NCBI RefSeq assembly: GCF_039534975.1
Contig: NZ_BAAAWH010000001.1
Coordinates: 1,860,001-1,924,000, forward strand
DNA length: 64,000 bases
Source: Microbacterium terregens
GTDB taxonomy: Bacteria; Actinomycetota; Actinomycetes; Actinomycetales; Microbacteriaceae
Direction: 5' to 3'
A program made the position numbers and the translations under genes. Under the pieces are notes generated by a model that saw only the letters and a program-made list of their open reading frames with translations, did no database searches and was not told the origin of the DNA. Of this stretch, positions 32,690-39,688 are shown one piece after another (position 1 is the stretch's first letter; every line of letters begins with the position of its first letter).

Positions 32690-33748
32690 TCACTGCCCCG
32701 TCGTGGTCTCGGCCAGCCAGTCGAGGGTCTTCGTCAGCGCCTCCTGCGCTTCGGGCAGGTCGAGATGGAACTGGTACTCGTGGGCCAGCTGCGGTTCGTG
32801 CGGCGCCGGCCAGAACAGTTCCGTCACCGGGACTCCGAGCTCATCCAGGCGCTGAGCCAGCGGAATCGACTGCAGCCAGGTCAGGCCGTCGCCGTTGCCG
32901 CCACTGATGTAGGTCTTCGGGAAGTCCGCGTTGACGAACTCGATGGTCGACATGGTGGCCCCGGACGACAGCTCGGACCAGTCCTTGCTCCCGGTGTACG
33001 CCCACAGTGCGATCTTGAGGCCCCAGGCCGGCAGACCCTGCAGCTCGGCCATCGCCCTCAGATCGTAGACACCGCAGTTGAGGATGATGCCGACGAGTTG
33101 ATCCGATGACAGGGCCGGCTCGACGTCGAGCAGGGCCGCGTACCGAGGATTGGTGATGGCGGTCGCGAGCTGGCTGGCCAACTGCGCACCGGCCGAGTCC
33201 CCCGCCAGCACGATCTGCGTCGCGTCGACGTTCAGCTCGTCCGCATTTTCGCGGATGTACGCGAGTGCCTGATTGAGCTGTGTGATCGCCGTCGGATAGG
33301 TCGCCTCGGGACCGAGGCTGTAGTTCACCCCGATCGTCGTGTACCCGTGCGTCGCGAGGATACGCAGATACGGATCGACGTTCTCCTTCGACCCGGCGAT
33401 CCACGCCCCGCCGTGGACCCAGACCACGGTGGGCCGGACCTCCCCCGCGTCCGCCTGCGTGAACACATCGAGCATCGTCGCTTCGCCGTCGTCACCGTAC
33501 TGGACATCGAGCGTCGCGTTCAGCTCCGCATCCGGGACGTACTTGGCCATCTCCTGTGCCGTCGCCGTGCCGCCGCTCTCGAAGACGGAGCGGATCAGCA
33601 TCGCCGAGGGCCACGGGGTGACCGACGTGACGATCCCCGCCACCAGCAGGACGCCCACGATCGGTCCGAGGACGAGCCAGAGTCGCCGTCGCCGTCGGTG
33701 TCGCTTCTCGCCGGATTCGACCTGGTCTTCGGCGAGAGCGTTCGTCAT
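32690..33748 (-). CDS. membrane-anchored alpha/beta hydrolase (esterase/lipase)
   Basis: Alpha/beta hydrolase of 352 aa in the carboxylesterase/BD-FAE-like group. An N-terminal Arg-rich stretch (KRHRRRRR) precedes one membrane helix (LWLVLGPIVGVLLVAGIV, about residues 23-40), so the catalytic domain should face outside. The oxyanion motif is VVWVHGGAWIAGS near 108, the nucleophile is in LAGDSAGAQLA near 183, the Asp in SGGNGDGLTW near 281 and the His in PHEPQLAHEYQFHL near 318. The ATG follows CACACTGAGGTC, a possible leaderless -10. The natural ester is unknown. Confidence 0.88.
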   Translation of the reverse strand: MTNALAEDQVESGEKRHRRRRRLWLVLGPIVGVLLVAGIVTSVTPWPSAMLIRSVFESGGTATAQEMAKYVPDAELNATLDVQYGDDGEATMLDVFTQADAGEVRPTVVWVHGGAWIAGSKENVDPYLRILATHGYTTIGVNYSLGPEATYPTAITQLNQALAYIRENADELNVDATQIVLAGDSAGAQLASQLATAITNPRYAALLDVEPALSSDQLVGIILNCGVYDLRAMAELQGLPAWGLKIALWAYTGSKDWSELSSGATMSTIEFVNADFPKTYISGGNGDGLTWLQSIPLAQRLDELGVPVTELFWPAPHEPQLAHEYQFHLDLPEAQEALTKTLDWLAETTTGQ

Positions 33749-33793
33749 GACCTCAGTGTGGCAGGACTGCGAGGGGTCGCCCGACCACAGCGA

Positions 33794-33834
33794 AGAGCCC
33801 GGAGCGGGGCGAAGTCGCCGCCGATCCGGGCTCT
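33794..33834 (-). terminator. terminator hairpin after the DUF6458 gene
   Basis: AGAGCCCGGA (33794-33803) and TCCGGGCTCT (33825-33834) form a perfect 10-bp stem with a 21-nt loop that holds a further GGCG/CGCC pairing. It is 9 nt past the stop of the leftward DUF6458 gene. Confidence 0.6.
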
Positions 33835-33842
33835 CCGGTGAA

Positions 33843-34100
33843 TCAGATCACATCGTCGGTCGAGCTGGTCGACTGACGGGTGACGCGCTCGTTGGCGGCC
33901 GGGTCGACCGCGGTGCGCGTGACGGTCTCGCTCGAGCGCTTGCGCATGAGCAGGATGATGCCGACGAGGAAGACCAGCACCCCTGCACCCATGAGGATGT
34001 ACCCGATCAGGTCGAGGTTGATCCACTCCAGCTCGATGTTGACCGCGAACGCGAGGATCGCTCCGATGACGAAGAGGACGACTCCTGCTCCGATGCTCAT
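33843..34100 (-). CDS. small membrane protein, DUF6458 family
   Basis: 85-residue protein with two closely spaced hydrophobic helices (GAGVVLFVIGAILAFAV, residues 4-20, and IGYILMGAGVLVFLVGIILL, residues 32-51), then a short charged tail (RKRSSETVTRTAVDPAANER). This architecture fits DUF6458, found widely in Microbacteriaceae and relatives; its function is unknown. The ATG has AAAGGAAGTGCC upstream. It lies alone between the esterase and the SRPBCC gene and has its own terminator. Confidence 0.8.
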   Translation of the reverse strand: MSIGAGVVLFVIGAILAFAVNIELEWINLDLIGYILMGAGVLVFLVGIILLMRKRSSETVTRTAVDPAANERVTRQSTSSTDDVI

Positions 34101-34198
34101 GGCACTTCCTTTCCGATGGACGCGGCGCGTCTCAGCAATATCACCCTGGTCGCTCGTTTCCGGGGCGACAAGGGGTTGACACGCCGCTCCCCCATGGG

Positions 34199-34642
34199 TC
34201 AGGAGCGCAGTCCTGCGATCACCTTCGCCATGTCGTCGAGGAACGCGTTGTAGCCGGCGATCGTCGCGGCGACCTGCTCATCGGTGAAGTCGGAACGGTC
34301 TTGGCGGATGGTCAGGAGCGTGCCGCCGGCGACGGACTCCAGGTCGAAGATGACGGGGAGTCCGGAATCGTCGTCCGGTTGATCGGTGAGCGTCATCGCC
34401 ACATGCGTGGGCGGATCGACCTCGACGTAGGTTCCCGACCAGTGGATGAGATTGCCGTCCGGTAGGTGCATGACAGCCCGGAACTGACCGCCCGGCCGCA
34501 CGTCCATGGAAAGCGTCTCCTGAGGCACTTGCACTTCTGCGGTCCCGAACCACACCGCGAAGTGCTCGGGCTTGGTGAGCGCGTCGAAGACGAGCTCCCG
34601 CGGCGCGTCCAGGGTGCGAGTGACGGTGAAGTAGTCAGTCAT
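34199..34642 (-). CDS. SRPBCC (AHSA1-like) domain protein
   Basis: 147-residue START-like protein of the activator-of-Hsp90-ATPase 1 C-terminal type, which binds hydrophobic ligands in a deep cavity. Family parts are VTRTLDAPRELVFDALTKPE at residues 7-26, WFGTAEV near 31, DVRPGGQFRAVM near 47 and the C-terminal helix NAFLDDMAKVIAGL. It is translationally coupled to the ArsR-family regulator upstream (8-nt overlap), a common two-gene arrangement in which the function is still unclear. Confidence 0.88.
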   Translation of the reverse strand: MTDYFTVTRTLDAPRELVFDALTKPEHFAVWFGTAEVQVPQETLSMDVRPGGQFRAVMHLPDGNLIHWSGTYVEVDPPTHVAMTLTDQPDDDSGLPVIFDLESVAGGTLLTIRQDRSDFTDEQVAATIAGYNAFLDDMAKVIAGLRS

Positions 34643-35027
34643 GAGGGGTCTCCTTCTCGTAGGATTCGTGTCCGGATGCATCGGACGGCGGTTGGTCACC
34701 CAGCTGCTGCAGGGCGTTGAGATAGTCATCGAGTGCGCCGACACTGTCGGTCCAGAATCGGGCATAATCGCCGATCCAACGGGATGCCGCCGCCAGCGGG
34801 CGCGCGTTGAGCGTGGCCGGTCGGTACTGGGCGTCTCTCCCCCGGCTGACCAGCCCGGCGTGCTCGAGCACCCTGAGATGCTTCGACACGGCGGCGAACG
34901 TCATCGCGAACGGCGCCGCCAACTCCCCCACCGTGGCCGCACCGGTGGTGAGCCGCGAGAGGATCGCCCGCCGGGTGGGGTCAGCGAGGGCCGCGAACGT
35001 GCGACTGAGCTGATCTTCCGTCATCAT
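34635..35027 (-). CDS. ArsR/SmtB family transcriptional regulator
   Basis: Winged-helix repressor of 130 aa. The helix-turn-helix is in TRRAILSRLTTGAATVGELA and AVSKHLRVLEHAGLVSRGRD. There are no paired cysteines, so it is not an arsenic/metal sensor of the classic kind; it belongs to the subgroup found beside AHSA1-like SRPBCC genes. ATG 35027 follows GAGGGGGGGGA; a second ATG is at 35024. Its promoter (TTGACG, 17 nt, TATTGT) carries a long palindrome, so autorepression is likely. The overlap with the SRPBCC gene is 8 nt. Confidence 0.9.
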   Translation of the reverse strand: MMTEDQLSRTFAALADPTRRAILSRLTTGAATVGELAAPFAMTFAAVSKHLRVLEHAGLVSRGRDAQYRPATLNARPLAAASRWIGDYARFWTDSVGALDDYLNALQQLGDQPPSDASGHESYEKETPHD

Positions 35028-35042
35028 TCCCCCCCCCTCATG

Positions 35043-35075
35043 TTCAACCGTTTGGTACAATACCAACAGGTTGAA
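35043..35075. promoter_or_regulatory. palindromic operator between arsR-type gene and RibD-like reductase gene
   Basis: Left arm TTCAACCGTTTGGTA (35043-35057) and right arm TACCAACAGGTTGAA (35061-35075) match as inverted repeats at 13 of 15 positions around CAA. It covers the -10 and most of the spacer of the arsR-type promoter and lies 28 nt upstream of the divergent reductase -10. Confidence 0.75.
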
Positions 35076-35085
35076 TGCGCGTCAA
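35057..35085 (-). promoter_or_regulatory. sigma70-type promoter of the arsR-SRPBCC operon
   Basis: On the minus strand, -35 TTGACG (35085-35080), a 17-nt spacer and -10 TATTGT (35062-35057). The spacer and -10 overlap the palindromic operator. Confidence 0.65.
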
Positions 35086-35102
35086 GGGTCGGCAGCGCTC
35101 GC

Positions 35103-35108
35103 TAGGTT
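35103..35108 (+). promoter_or_regulatory. -10 element TAGGTT, leaderless-type, for RibD-like reductase gene
   Basis: TAGGTT lies 7 nt before ATG 35116; no ribosome binding site is present. Confidence 0.5.
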
Positions 35109-35115
35109 GAACCTC

Positions 35116-35676
35116 ATGCCGCGCGTCGTCTACAACACCGCAACCACCCTCAACGGGTTCCTCGCCGACGACGAGAACTCCCTGTCGTGGCTCTTCGTCG
35201 TGCCAGGTGCCGATGAGGCGGAGTCCGACTTCTCCGGATTTCTCGCCGGGATCGGTGCCCTGGTGATGGGCTCGACGACGTATGAGTGGATCCTTGATCA
35301 TGAGAATCTGCTCGAGCATCCCGAGAAGTGGTTCTACGGAGACAGCGTCAGCTTCGTGCTGTCCTCTCGCGCCTTACCGGAGGTCGACGGGGCCGATATC
35401 CGCTTCCGAAACGGCGACGTCGCCGCGCTGTGGAACGAAGTCCGCGAGGCCGCGAAGGACCGCGACATCTGGCTCGTGGGCGGCGGCGATCTCGTCGGTC
35501 AGTTCGCCGACTCCGGGCATCTCGACGAGATCCGGGTCTCGGTGGCGCCGGTCACACTGATGGCGGGCAAACCGCTGCTCCCCCGGCGTATCGAGTCGGA
35601 CCGGTTGCGGCTCGAGTCCGTGCGACAGTCGGGGCAATTCGCCGAGCTGGTGTACTCGGTCCGGTCAGCGGACTGA
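35116..35676 (+). CDS. dihydrofolate reductase family protein (RibD C-terminal type)
   Basis: 186-residue protein of the RibD C-terminal/DHFR-like fold, NADPH-binding. Visible parts are VVYNTATTLNGFLADDENSL at residues 4-23, ALVMGSTTYEWIL near 48, VSFVLSSRALPE near 77, and DIWLVGGGDLVGQF near 115 with the nucleotide-binding GGG. These proteins are usually not true folate enzymes; the substrate is unknown. ATG 35116 is preferred over 35071 because TAGGTT lies 7 nt upstream and the longer start would run through the operator. Its last 12 nt overlap the convergent SGNH gene. Confidence 0.88.
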   Translation: MPRVVYNTATTLNGFLADDENSLSWLFVVPGADEAESDFSGFLAGIGALVMGSTTYEWILDHENLLEHPEKWFYGDSVSFVLSSRALPEVDGADIRFRNGDVAALWNEVREAAKDRDIWLVGGGDLVGQFADSGHLDEIRVSVAPVTLMAGKPLLPRRIESDRLRLESVRQSGQFAELVYSVRSAD

Positions 35677-36429
35677 CGGCTCGATGGCGGCGAAGTCGGG
35701 GTATTTGGCCACGCGGCCGTCGCCCGACGAGGTGCCGGTGAGTCTGCGCTGCACCCATGGGCCGAGGTGTTCCCGGTAATAAGAGGACCCCCGCATGCGC
35801 GCGGCCGCGGGCAGCGGCGGCAGCGACCACCATTGCGCGGGCGGCTCCATGCCGAGCGCGGTCAGCACGCGTGCGGCGACACGGTGATGGCCGCGCGAGT
35901 TCATATGAAGGCGGTCTTCTGACCAGTAGGCCGGTGAGGAGAGTTCCCGGTCGGGCCAGTTGAACGCCCGAACGATGTCCGCGCGGTCCGCGATGCGGGC
36001 GCTCACCGCGTGCGAGAGCAGGTCGCCGCGGCGCTGGATGAGTCGGCTCAGCGGCAATTGCGCCGACGGGTTCGCGCCGGAGAGCAGGATCAGTCGAACG
36101 CCCTCCTCGTCGCAGCGCTCGATCACGCGGCTGAAGGCGTCGACGACGTGCGTGATGGAGGTCCGTGGCCGGATCATGTCATTTCCGCCGCCGTTGAAGG
36201 ACAGGTGGGTCGGCCGCAGCGCGAGCGCCGGCTCGAGCTGCTCCTGGACGATCGGCCACGCCAGCTTGCCGCGGATCGCGAGGTTGGCGTACTCGATGGG
36301 GCGTGCTGTCGCGTCCGCCCAGCCCGCGGCGACCAGGTCCGCCCAGCCCCGTACGTGGCCGTCCGGGAGTTCGTCGCCGACTCCCTCGGTGAAGGAATCG
36401 CCAATGGCCACGTAGCGGACGGCTGTCAC
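35665..36429 (-). CDS. SGNH/GDSL hydrolase family protein (copy 2)
   Basis: SGNH hydrolase of 254 aa. Block I is YVAIGDSFTEGVGDELPDG at residues 6-24, followed by ANLAIRGKLAWPI, block III LSFNGGGNDMIRPRTS and the Asp-His pair in DRLHMNSRGHHRVAARVL. It shares block sequences and domain order with the gene at 8520-9428 but lacks that protein's Pro/Ala-rich tail. No signal peptide. The GTG start is supported by TAGGCT 6 nt upstream. The substrate is unknown. Confidence 0.88.
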   Translation of the reverse strand: MTAVRYVAIGDSFTEGVGDELPDGHVRGWADLVAAGWADATARPIEYANLAIRGKLAWPIVQEQLEPALALRPTHLSFNGGGNDMIRPRTSITHVVDAFSRVIERCDEEGVRLILLSGANPSAQLPLSRLIQRRGDLLSHAVSARIADRADIVRAFNWPDRELSSPAYWSEDRLHMNSRGHHRVAARVLTALGMEPPAQWWSLPPLPAAARMRGSSYYREHLGPWVQRRLTGTSSGDGRVAKYPDFAAIEPSVR

Positions 36430-36435
36430 TCCCCC

Positions 36436-36441
36436 AGCCTA
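36436..36441 (-). promoter_or_regulatory. -10 element TAGGCT, leaderless-type, for SGNH copy 2
   Basis: On the minus strand TAGGCT is 6 nt before GTG 36429. The spacer is GGGGGA, too close to act as a normal Shine-Dalgarno. Confidence 0.5.
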
Positions 36442-36487
36442 TGCGCGGCATCCGCGCGCCGGGTGGGGAGCGGGGCCCACCGTGAAC

Positions 36488-37840
36488 TCACCGATCGTCG
36501 AGTGCCAGCCCGCGTCGGTCGAGGAGCCCCCACGCGGCTCCTGCCGCGACCGCGAAGAACGCTGCGAAAACGACGAACAGAAGGGGTGCTCCGCCCGATG
36601 CAAGCAGAAGCGGCACGCTGAGCGGAGCGATGATGGACGCGATGCGGCCCACGCCGGCGGCCCACCCTGAACCCGTCGCGCGCAGCGACGTCGGGTACAT
36701 CTCCGGGGTCACCGCATACAGGGCACCCCAGGCGCCGAGGTTGAAAAACGACAGCGCCATCCCCGTCGCGATGACCATGGTCTCCCCCGACGCCGTGCCG
36801 AACAGAACCGCCGACGCCGCCGATCCGAGCAGGAAGACGGACAGCGTCAGGCGCCGTCCCCACACTTCGATGAGCCACGCGGCCACCGCGTATCCGGGCA
36901 GCTGCGCCAGCGTGATGATCAGTGTGAACCCGAAGGATCGCACGAGGTCGTATCCCTGCGAGACGAGGATCGACGGAATCCAGATGAACGCCCCGTAGTA
37001 CGAGAAGTTGACGCAGAACCACACGAGCCACAGACACGCCGTCCGTACCCGGAACTCACGCGACCACAGCGCGGACAGACGCTCTCGCGACGACAGCGCG
37101 GCGGGCGCCGGCTCGTCCGGCTGCACGTCACCGACGGCGGGCGACGGGGCCCCGGCGGCCTGCTCGAACGAACGGACGACGGCATCCGCCTCGGCGTGCC
37201 GGCCGCGGCGCGCAAGCCAACGCGCAGACTCGGGCAGACCCCATCGGACGATGAGCGCGTACGCAGCCGGGAGCGCGCCGAGCGCGAACGCCCAGCGCCA
37301 GCCGTCGTCCGAACCGGGGATCACGAGGAAGCCGATGAGTGCCGCTGCTGTCCAGCCGACTGCCCAGAATGCTTCGAGGATCACGATCAGCCGACCGCGG
37401 ATCCGGGCGGGAGCGAACTCGCTGACGTAGGTGGAGGCGACCGGAAGCTCTGCCCCGAGCCCGAGGCCGACCAGGAATCGCAGGACGAGCAACGCCGCGA
37501 GCCCACTCACCAGTGCGCTCGCGCCGGTGGCGATCCCGTAGACGAGCAGCGTGACGGCGAACACCTGGCGGCGCCCGAAGCGATCCGCGAGCAGACCGCC
37601 GAGGCTGGCACCGATCGCCATGCCGACGAACCCGATGGAGGCGATCCACGCGGTCTCACTCGGCGCCAGATTCCACTGCACGGCCAGGGCCGCGATGACG
37701 AACGAGATGAGGCCGACATCCATCGCATCCAACGCCCAGCCGATTCCCGAACCGGTCAGGACGCGCAGGTGCCGCCGGGTGAAGGGCAGCCTGTCGAGGC
37801 GTTCCGAGAGCGGGAGGGGCCGGGCGGGAGCATCGGTCAT
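36488..37840 (-). CDS. MFS transporter (aromatic acid/sugar-type proton symporter)
   Basis: Major facilitator of 450 aa with 12 membrane helices. The cytoplasmic loop signature between helices 2 and 3 is GGLLADRFGRRQV (near residue 80), and LRFLVGLGLGAELPVASTYV near 119 is characteristic of the aromatic acid:H+ symporter/metabolite:H+ symporter group; RIRGRLIVILEAFWAVGW follows. The central loop (residues about 225-255) is hydrophilic. Start ATG 37840 is supported by TAGCAT 6 nt upstream. The substrate cannot be read from sequence; benzoate-like or niacin-like acids are typical for the group. Confidence 0.88.
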   Translation of the reverse strand: MTDAPARPLPLSERLDRLPFTRRHLRVLTGSGIGWALDAMDVGLISFVIAALAVQWNLAPSETAWIASIGFVGMAIGASLGGLLADRFGRRQVFAVTLLVYGIATGASALVSGLAALLVLRFLVGLGLGAELPVASTYVSEFAPARIRGRLIVILEAFWAVGWTAAALIGFLVIPGSDDGWRWAFALGALPAAYALIVRWGLPESARWLARRGRHAEADAVVRSFEQAAGAPSPAVGDVQPDEPAPAALSSRERLSALWSREFRVRTACLWLVWFCVNFSYYGAFIWIPSILVSQGYDLVRSFGFTLIITLAQLPGYAVAAWLIEVWGRRLTLSVFLLGSAASAVLFGTASGETMVIATGMALSFFNLGAWGALYAVTPEMYPTSLRATGSGWAAGVGRIASIIAPLSVPLLLASGGAPLLFVVFAAFFAVAAGAAWGLLDRRGLALDDR

Positions 37841-37846
37841 GCTGTC

Positions 37847-37852
37847 ATGCTA
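37847..37852 (-). promoter_or_regulatory. -10 element TAGCAT, leaderless-type, for MFS transporter gene
   Basis: On the minus strand TAGCAT lies 6 nt before ATG 37840. The repeat fragment at 37858-37886 begins 5 nt upstream of it, where a -35 would be. Confidence 0.5.
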
Positions 37853-37857
37853 TGGCT

Positions 37858-37886
37858 CGCGTCAGCAAGCCGGGGTGCGGGGCGGA
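37858..37886 (+). repeat. partial copy of the palindromic repeat seen in helY
   Basis: CGCGTCAGCAAGCCGGGG (18 nt) is identical to part of the second helY unit, and GGGGCGGA matches further on; the hairpin's second arm is lost. It lies in the 69-nt gap between the LLM oxidoreductase stop and the MFS start. Confidence 0.65.
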
Positions 37887-37909
37887 TGCTGCCGCCTTCC
37901 GGTCGCTCC

Positions 37910-38953
37910 TCAGGAGAGCAGATCGCGGACGAGCGGCTGAACGCGTGTGCCGAAGAGCTCGATCGAGCGCATCATGTTCTCGTGCGAGAGCGTCCCGGTG
38001 GAGAACTTCATGTCGAACCGCGTGCTCCCGAGGGCGCGCACCGTGTCGGCGATCTTCCGCGCCACGGTCTCTGGCGATCCCACGTACAGGGCCCCCTCCG
38101 GACCGACGTCGTGCTGGAAGCGCATGCGACTGTAGGGCGGCCAGCCGCGTTCCTTGCCGATGGTGTTGTTCATCGACTCGAACCCCTCGTAGGCCTCTTC
38201 CCACGCCTGCTGGTCGGTCTCGGCGATGTGGCCCGGTGAGTGCACGCCGATCGGCATCCGCTCGCGCCCGAACGAGTCCAGCGAGCGGTGGTACAAGTCC
38301 ACGAACGGGCGGAACCGCGCTGCGGGACCCCCGATGATCGCCAGCATCAGGCCGTAGCCGTAGCGTGCGGCGCGGACGACGGACTCCGGTGTGCCACCCA
38401 CACCCACCCACGCCTTGAGGCCGTTCTCGGTCTTCGGAAAGACGTCCGCGTCGGTGAGCGAGGCCCGGGTCGAACCCTGCCAGGTCACCGGCTTCTCGGT
38501 GAGAAGCTGCGAGAAGAGGTCGAGCTTCTCATCGAACAGCGCCTCGTAGTCACGCAGGTCGTACCCGAACAGCGGGAAGGACTCGATGAACGATCCGCGT
38601 CCCAGGATCACCTCGGCGCGGCCGCGCGAGACGGCGTCGAGGGTCGCGAAGCGCTCGTAGACCCGCACCGGATCGTCCGAGGACAGGACGGTCACCGCGG
38701 TGCCCAGGTGGATGTTCGTGGTGCGAGCGGCAGCAGCGGCGAGGACGATCTCGGGGCTCGAGATCGCGAACTCGGGTCGGTGGTGCTCCCCCACGCCGAA
38801 GAAGGCGAGACCGACCTCGTCGGCCAGTACCGCCTGATCCACGACATTGCGGATCGTCTCCGCGCCACTGAGGAACTCCCCGGACGCATCCCGCGTCACG
38901 TCCCCGAAGGTGTCCAGCCCCAAGTCGAGTTCGGTCGGTGCGACAGCAGCCAT
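37910..38953 (-). CDS. LLM class flavin-dependent oxidoreductase
   Basis: Bacterial-luciferase-like monooxygenase/oxidoreductase of 347 aa using FMN or F420. Conserved regions are LGLDTFGDV near residue 11, GLAFFGVGEHHRPEFAISSP near 48-67, LGTAVTVLSSDDPVRVYER near 82, GRAEVILGRGSFIESFPLFG near 110 and the C-terminal YVGSPETVARKIAD. The length is typical. ATG 38953 has AAAGGAAG upstream. It is read in the same direction as the MFS transporter (69-nt gap), so a shared catabolic role is possible but not shown. Confidence 0.9.
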   Translation of the reverse strand: MAAVAPTELDLGLDTFGDVTRDASGEFLSGAETIRNVVDQAVLADEVGLAFFGVGEHHRPEFAISSPEIVLAAAAARTTNIHLGTAVTVLSSDDPVRVYERFATLDAVSRGRAEVILGRGSFIESFPLFGYDLRDYEALFDEKLDLFSQLLTEKPVTWQGSTRASLTDADVFPKTENGLKAWVGVGGTPESVVRAARYGYGLMLAIIGGPAARFRPFVDLYHRSLDSFGRERMPIGVHSPGHIAETDQQAWEEAYEGFESMNNTIGKERGWPPYSRMRFQHDVGPEGALYVGSPETVARKIADTVRALGSTRFDMKFSTGTLSHENMMRSIELFGTRVQPLVRDLLS

Positions 38954-39036
38954 CCCAGCACTTCCTTTCTATGCGCATGCATATGAACCCGTTGCCGCTC
39001 TCGCGCATTCCCGTGCCACGCGGATGCCGGCAAGCG

Positions 39037-39042
39037 TAGGGT
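39037..39042 (+). promoter_or_regulatory. -10 element TAGGGT, leaderless-type, for phosphoribosyltransferase gene
   Basis: TAGGGT ends 6 nt before GTG 39049 and directly before another in-frame GTG (39043). The usual 6-7 nt spacing favours 39049. Confidence 0.45.
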
Positions 39043-39048
39043 GTGCGC

Positions 39049-39684
39049 GTGAGCATCTTCGCGGATCGCGTGGATGCCGGACGGCAGCTCGCGGCGGCGC
39101 TCGAGACGGTGTCCGATCCGCGTGCGATCGTGTTCGGCATTCCGCGGGGCGGCGTCGTGGTGGCGGCCGAGGTGGCGCGTGCACGGGGCCTTCCGCTCGC
39201 CGCCGCGGTCGTCCGCAAGCTGGGTGCTCCTGCTCATGAGGAGTACGCCATGGGCGCGATTGCGGAGGGCGTGAAGATCGTCAATACCGACGCCGTGCGC
39301 CAGGGGGGTGTGACGCCGGAGCAGTTGGCCACGGTCGAAGAGTCAGAGCGCGTCGAGCTCGATCGCCGAACCCGATTGTTCGCGGCATCCACCCCCTCAG
39401 TGAGCGGGAGGACGGCGATCGTGGTGGATGACGGTGTCGCCACCGGGGCCACCGCGATGGCAGCGTGCACGGCGCTTCGCGCACACGGCGCCGCTCGGAT
39501 CGTCTTGGCGGTGCCGGTCGCCCCCGCGAAATGGCTGCCCGACGCCGACGTGGTCGACGACTTCATCTGCCTGCGTCGAGTCCGGGACTTCTGGGCCGTG
39601 GGGCAGTTCTACGCCGACTTCACGCAGACCAGCGACGGGGAGGTCGCGCGACTTCTGTCGCGAGACCTCCCCGTCGGGGAATGA
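39049..39684 (+). CDS. phosphoribosyltransferase family protein
   Basis: Type I PRT-fold protein of 211 aa. The PRPP-binding loop is IVVDDGVATGATAMAA near residue 123; the N-terminal part has VFGIPRGGVVVAAEVARARG near 27 and VRKLGAPAHEEYAMGAIAEG near 54. This is the stand-alone family often found with dienelactone hydrolase or erythromycin-esterase domains, and base specificity is unknown. GTG 39049 is preferred from the -10 spacing; GTG 39043 is the alternative. Its final codons encode one arm of a long terminator hairpin. Confidence 0.85.
   Translation: MSIFADRVDAGRQLAAALETVSDPRAIVFGIPRGGVVVAAEVARARGLPLAAAVVRKLGAPAHEEYAMGAIAEGVKIVNTDAVRQGGVTPEQLATVEESERVELDRRTRLFAASTPSVSGRTAIVVDDGVATGATAMAACTALRAHGAARIVLAVPVAPAKWLPDADVVDDFICLRRVRDFWAVGQFYADFTQTSDGEVARLLSRDLPVGE
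39634..39675. terminator. bidirectional terminator encoded in the PRT gene 3' end
   Basis: 18-bp inverted repeat with one mismatch: left arm 39634-39651 begins GACGGGGAGGTC, right arm 39658-39675 ends GACCTCCCCGTC, loop CTTCTG. It sits within the last codons of the PRT gene, 13 nt past the stop of the convergent DUF885 gene. Confidence 0.7.
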
Positions 39685-39688
39685 TCGG

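Noticed and set aside
36462..36481. GGTGGG/CCCACC hairpin after the MFS gene as a terminator
   Set aside because: Only a 6-bp stem with an 8-nt loop and no T tract; could occur by chance at this GC content.
39049..39684. Phosphoribosyltransferase as a pyrR-type regulator or purine salvage enzyme
   Set aside because: No pyrimidine or purine genes nearby and the N-terminal sequence fits the stand-alone family of unknown specificity.
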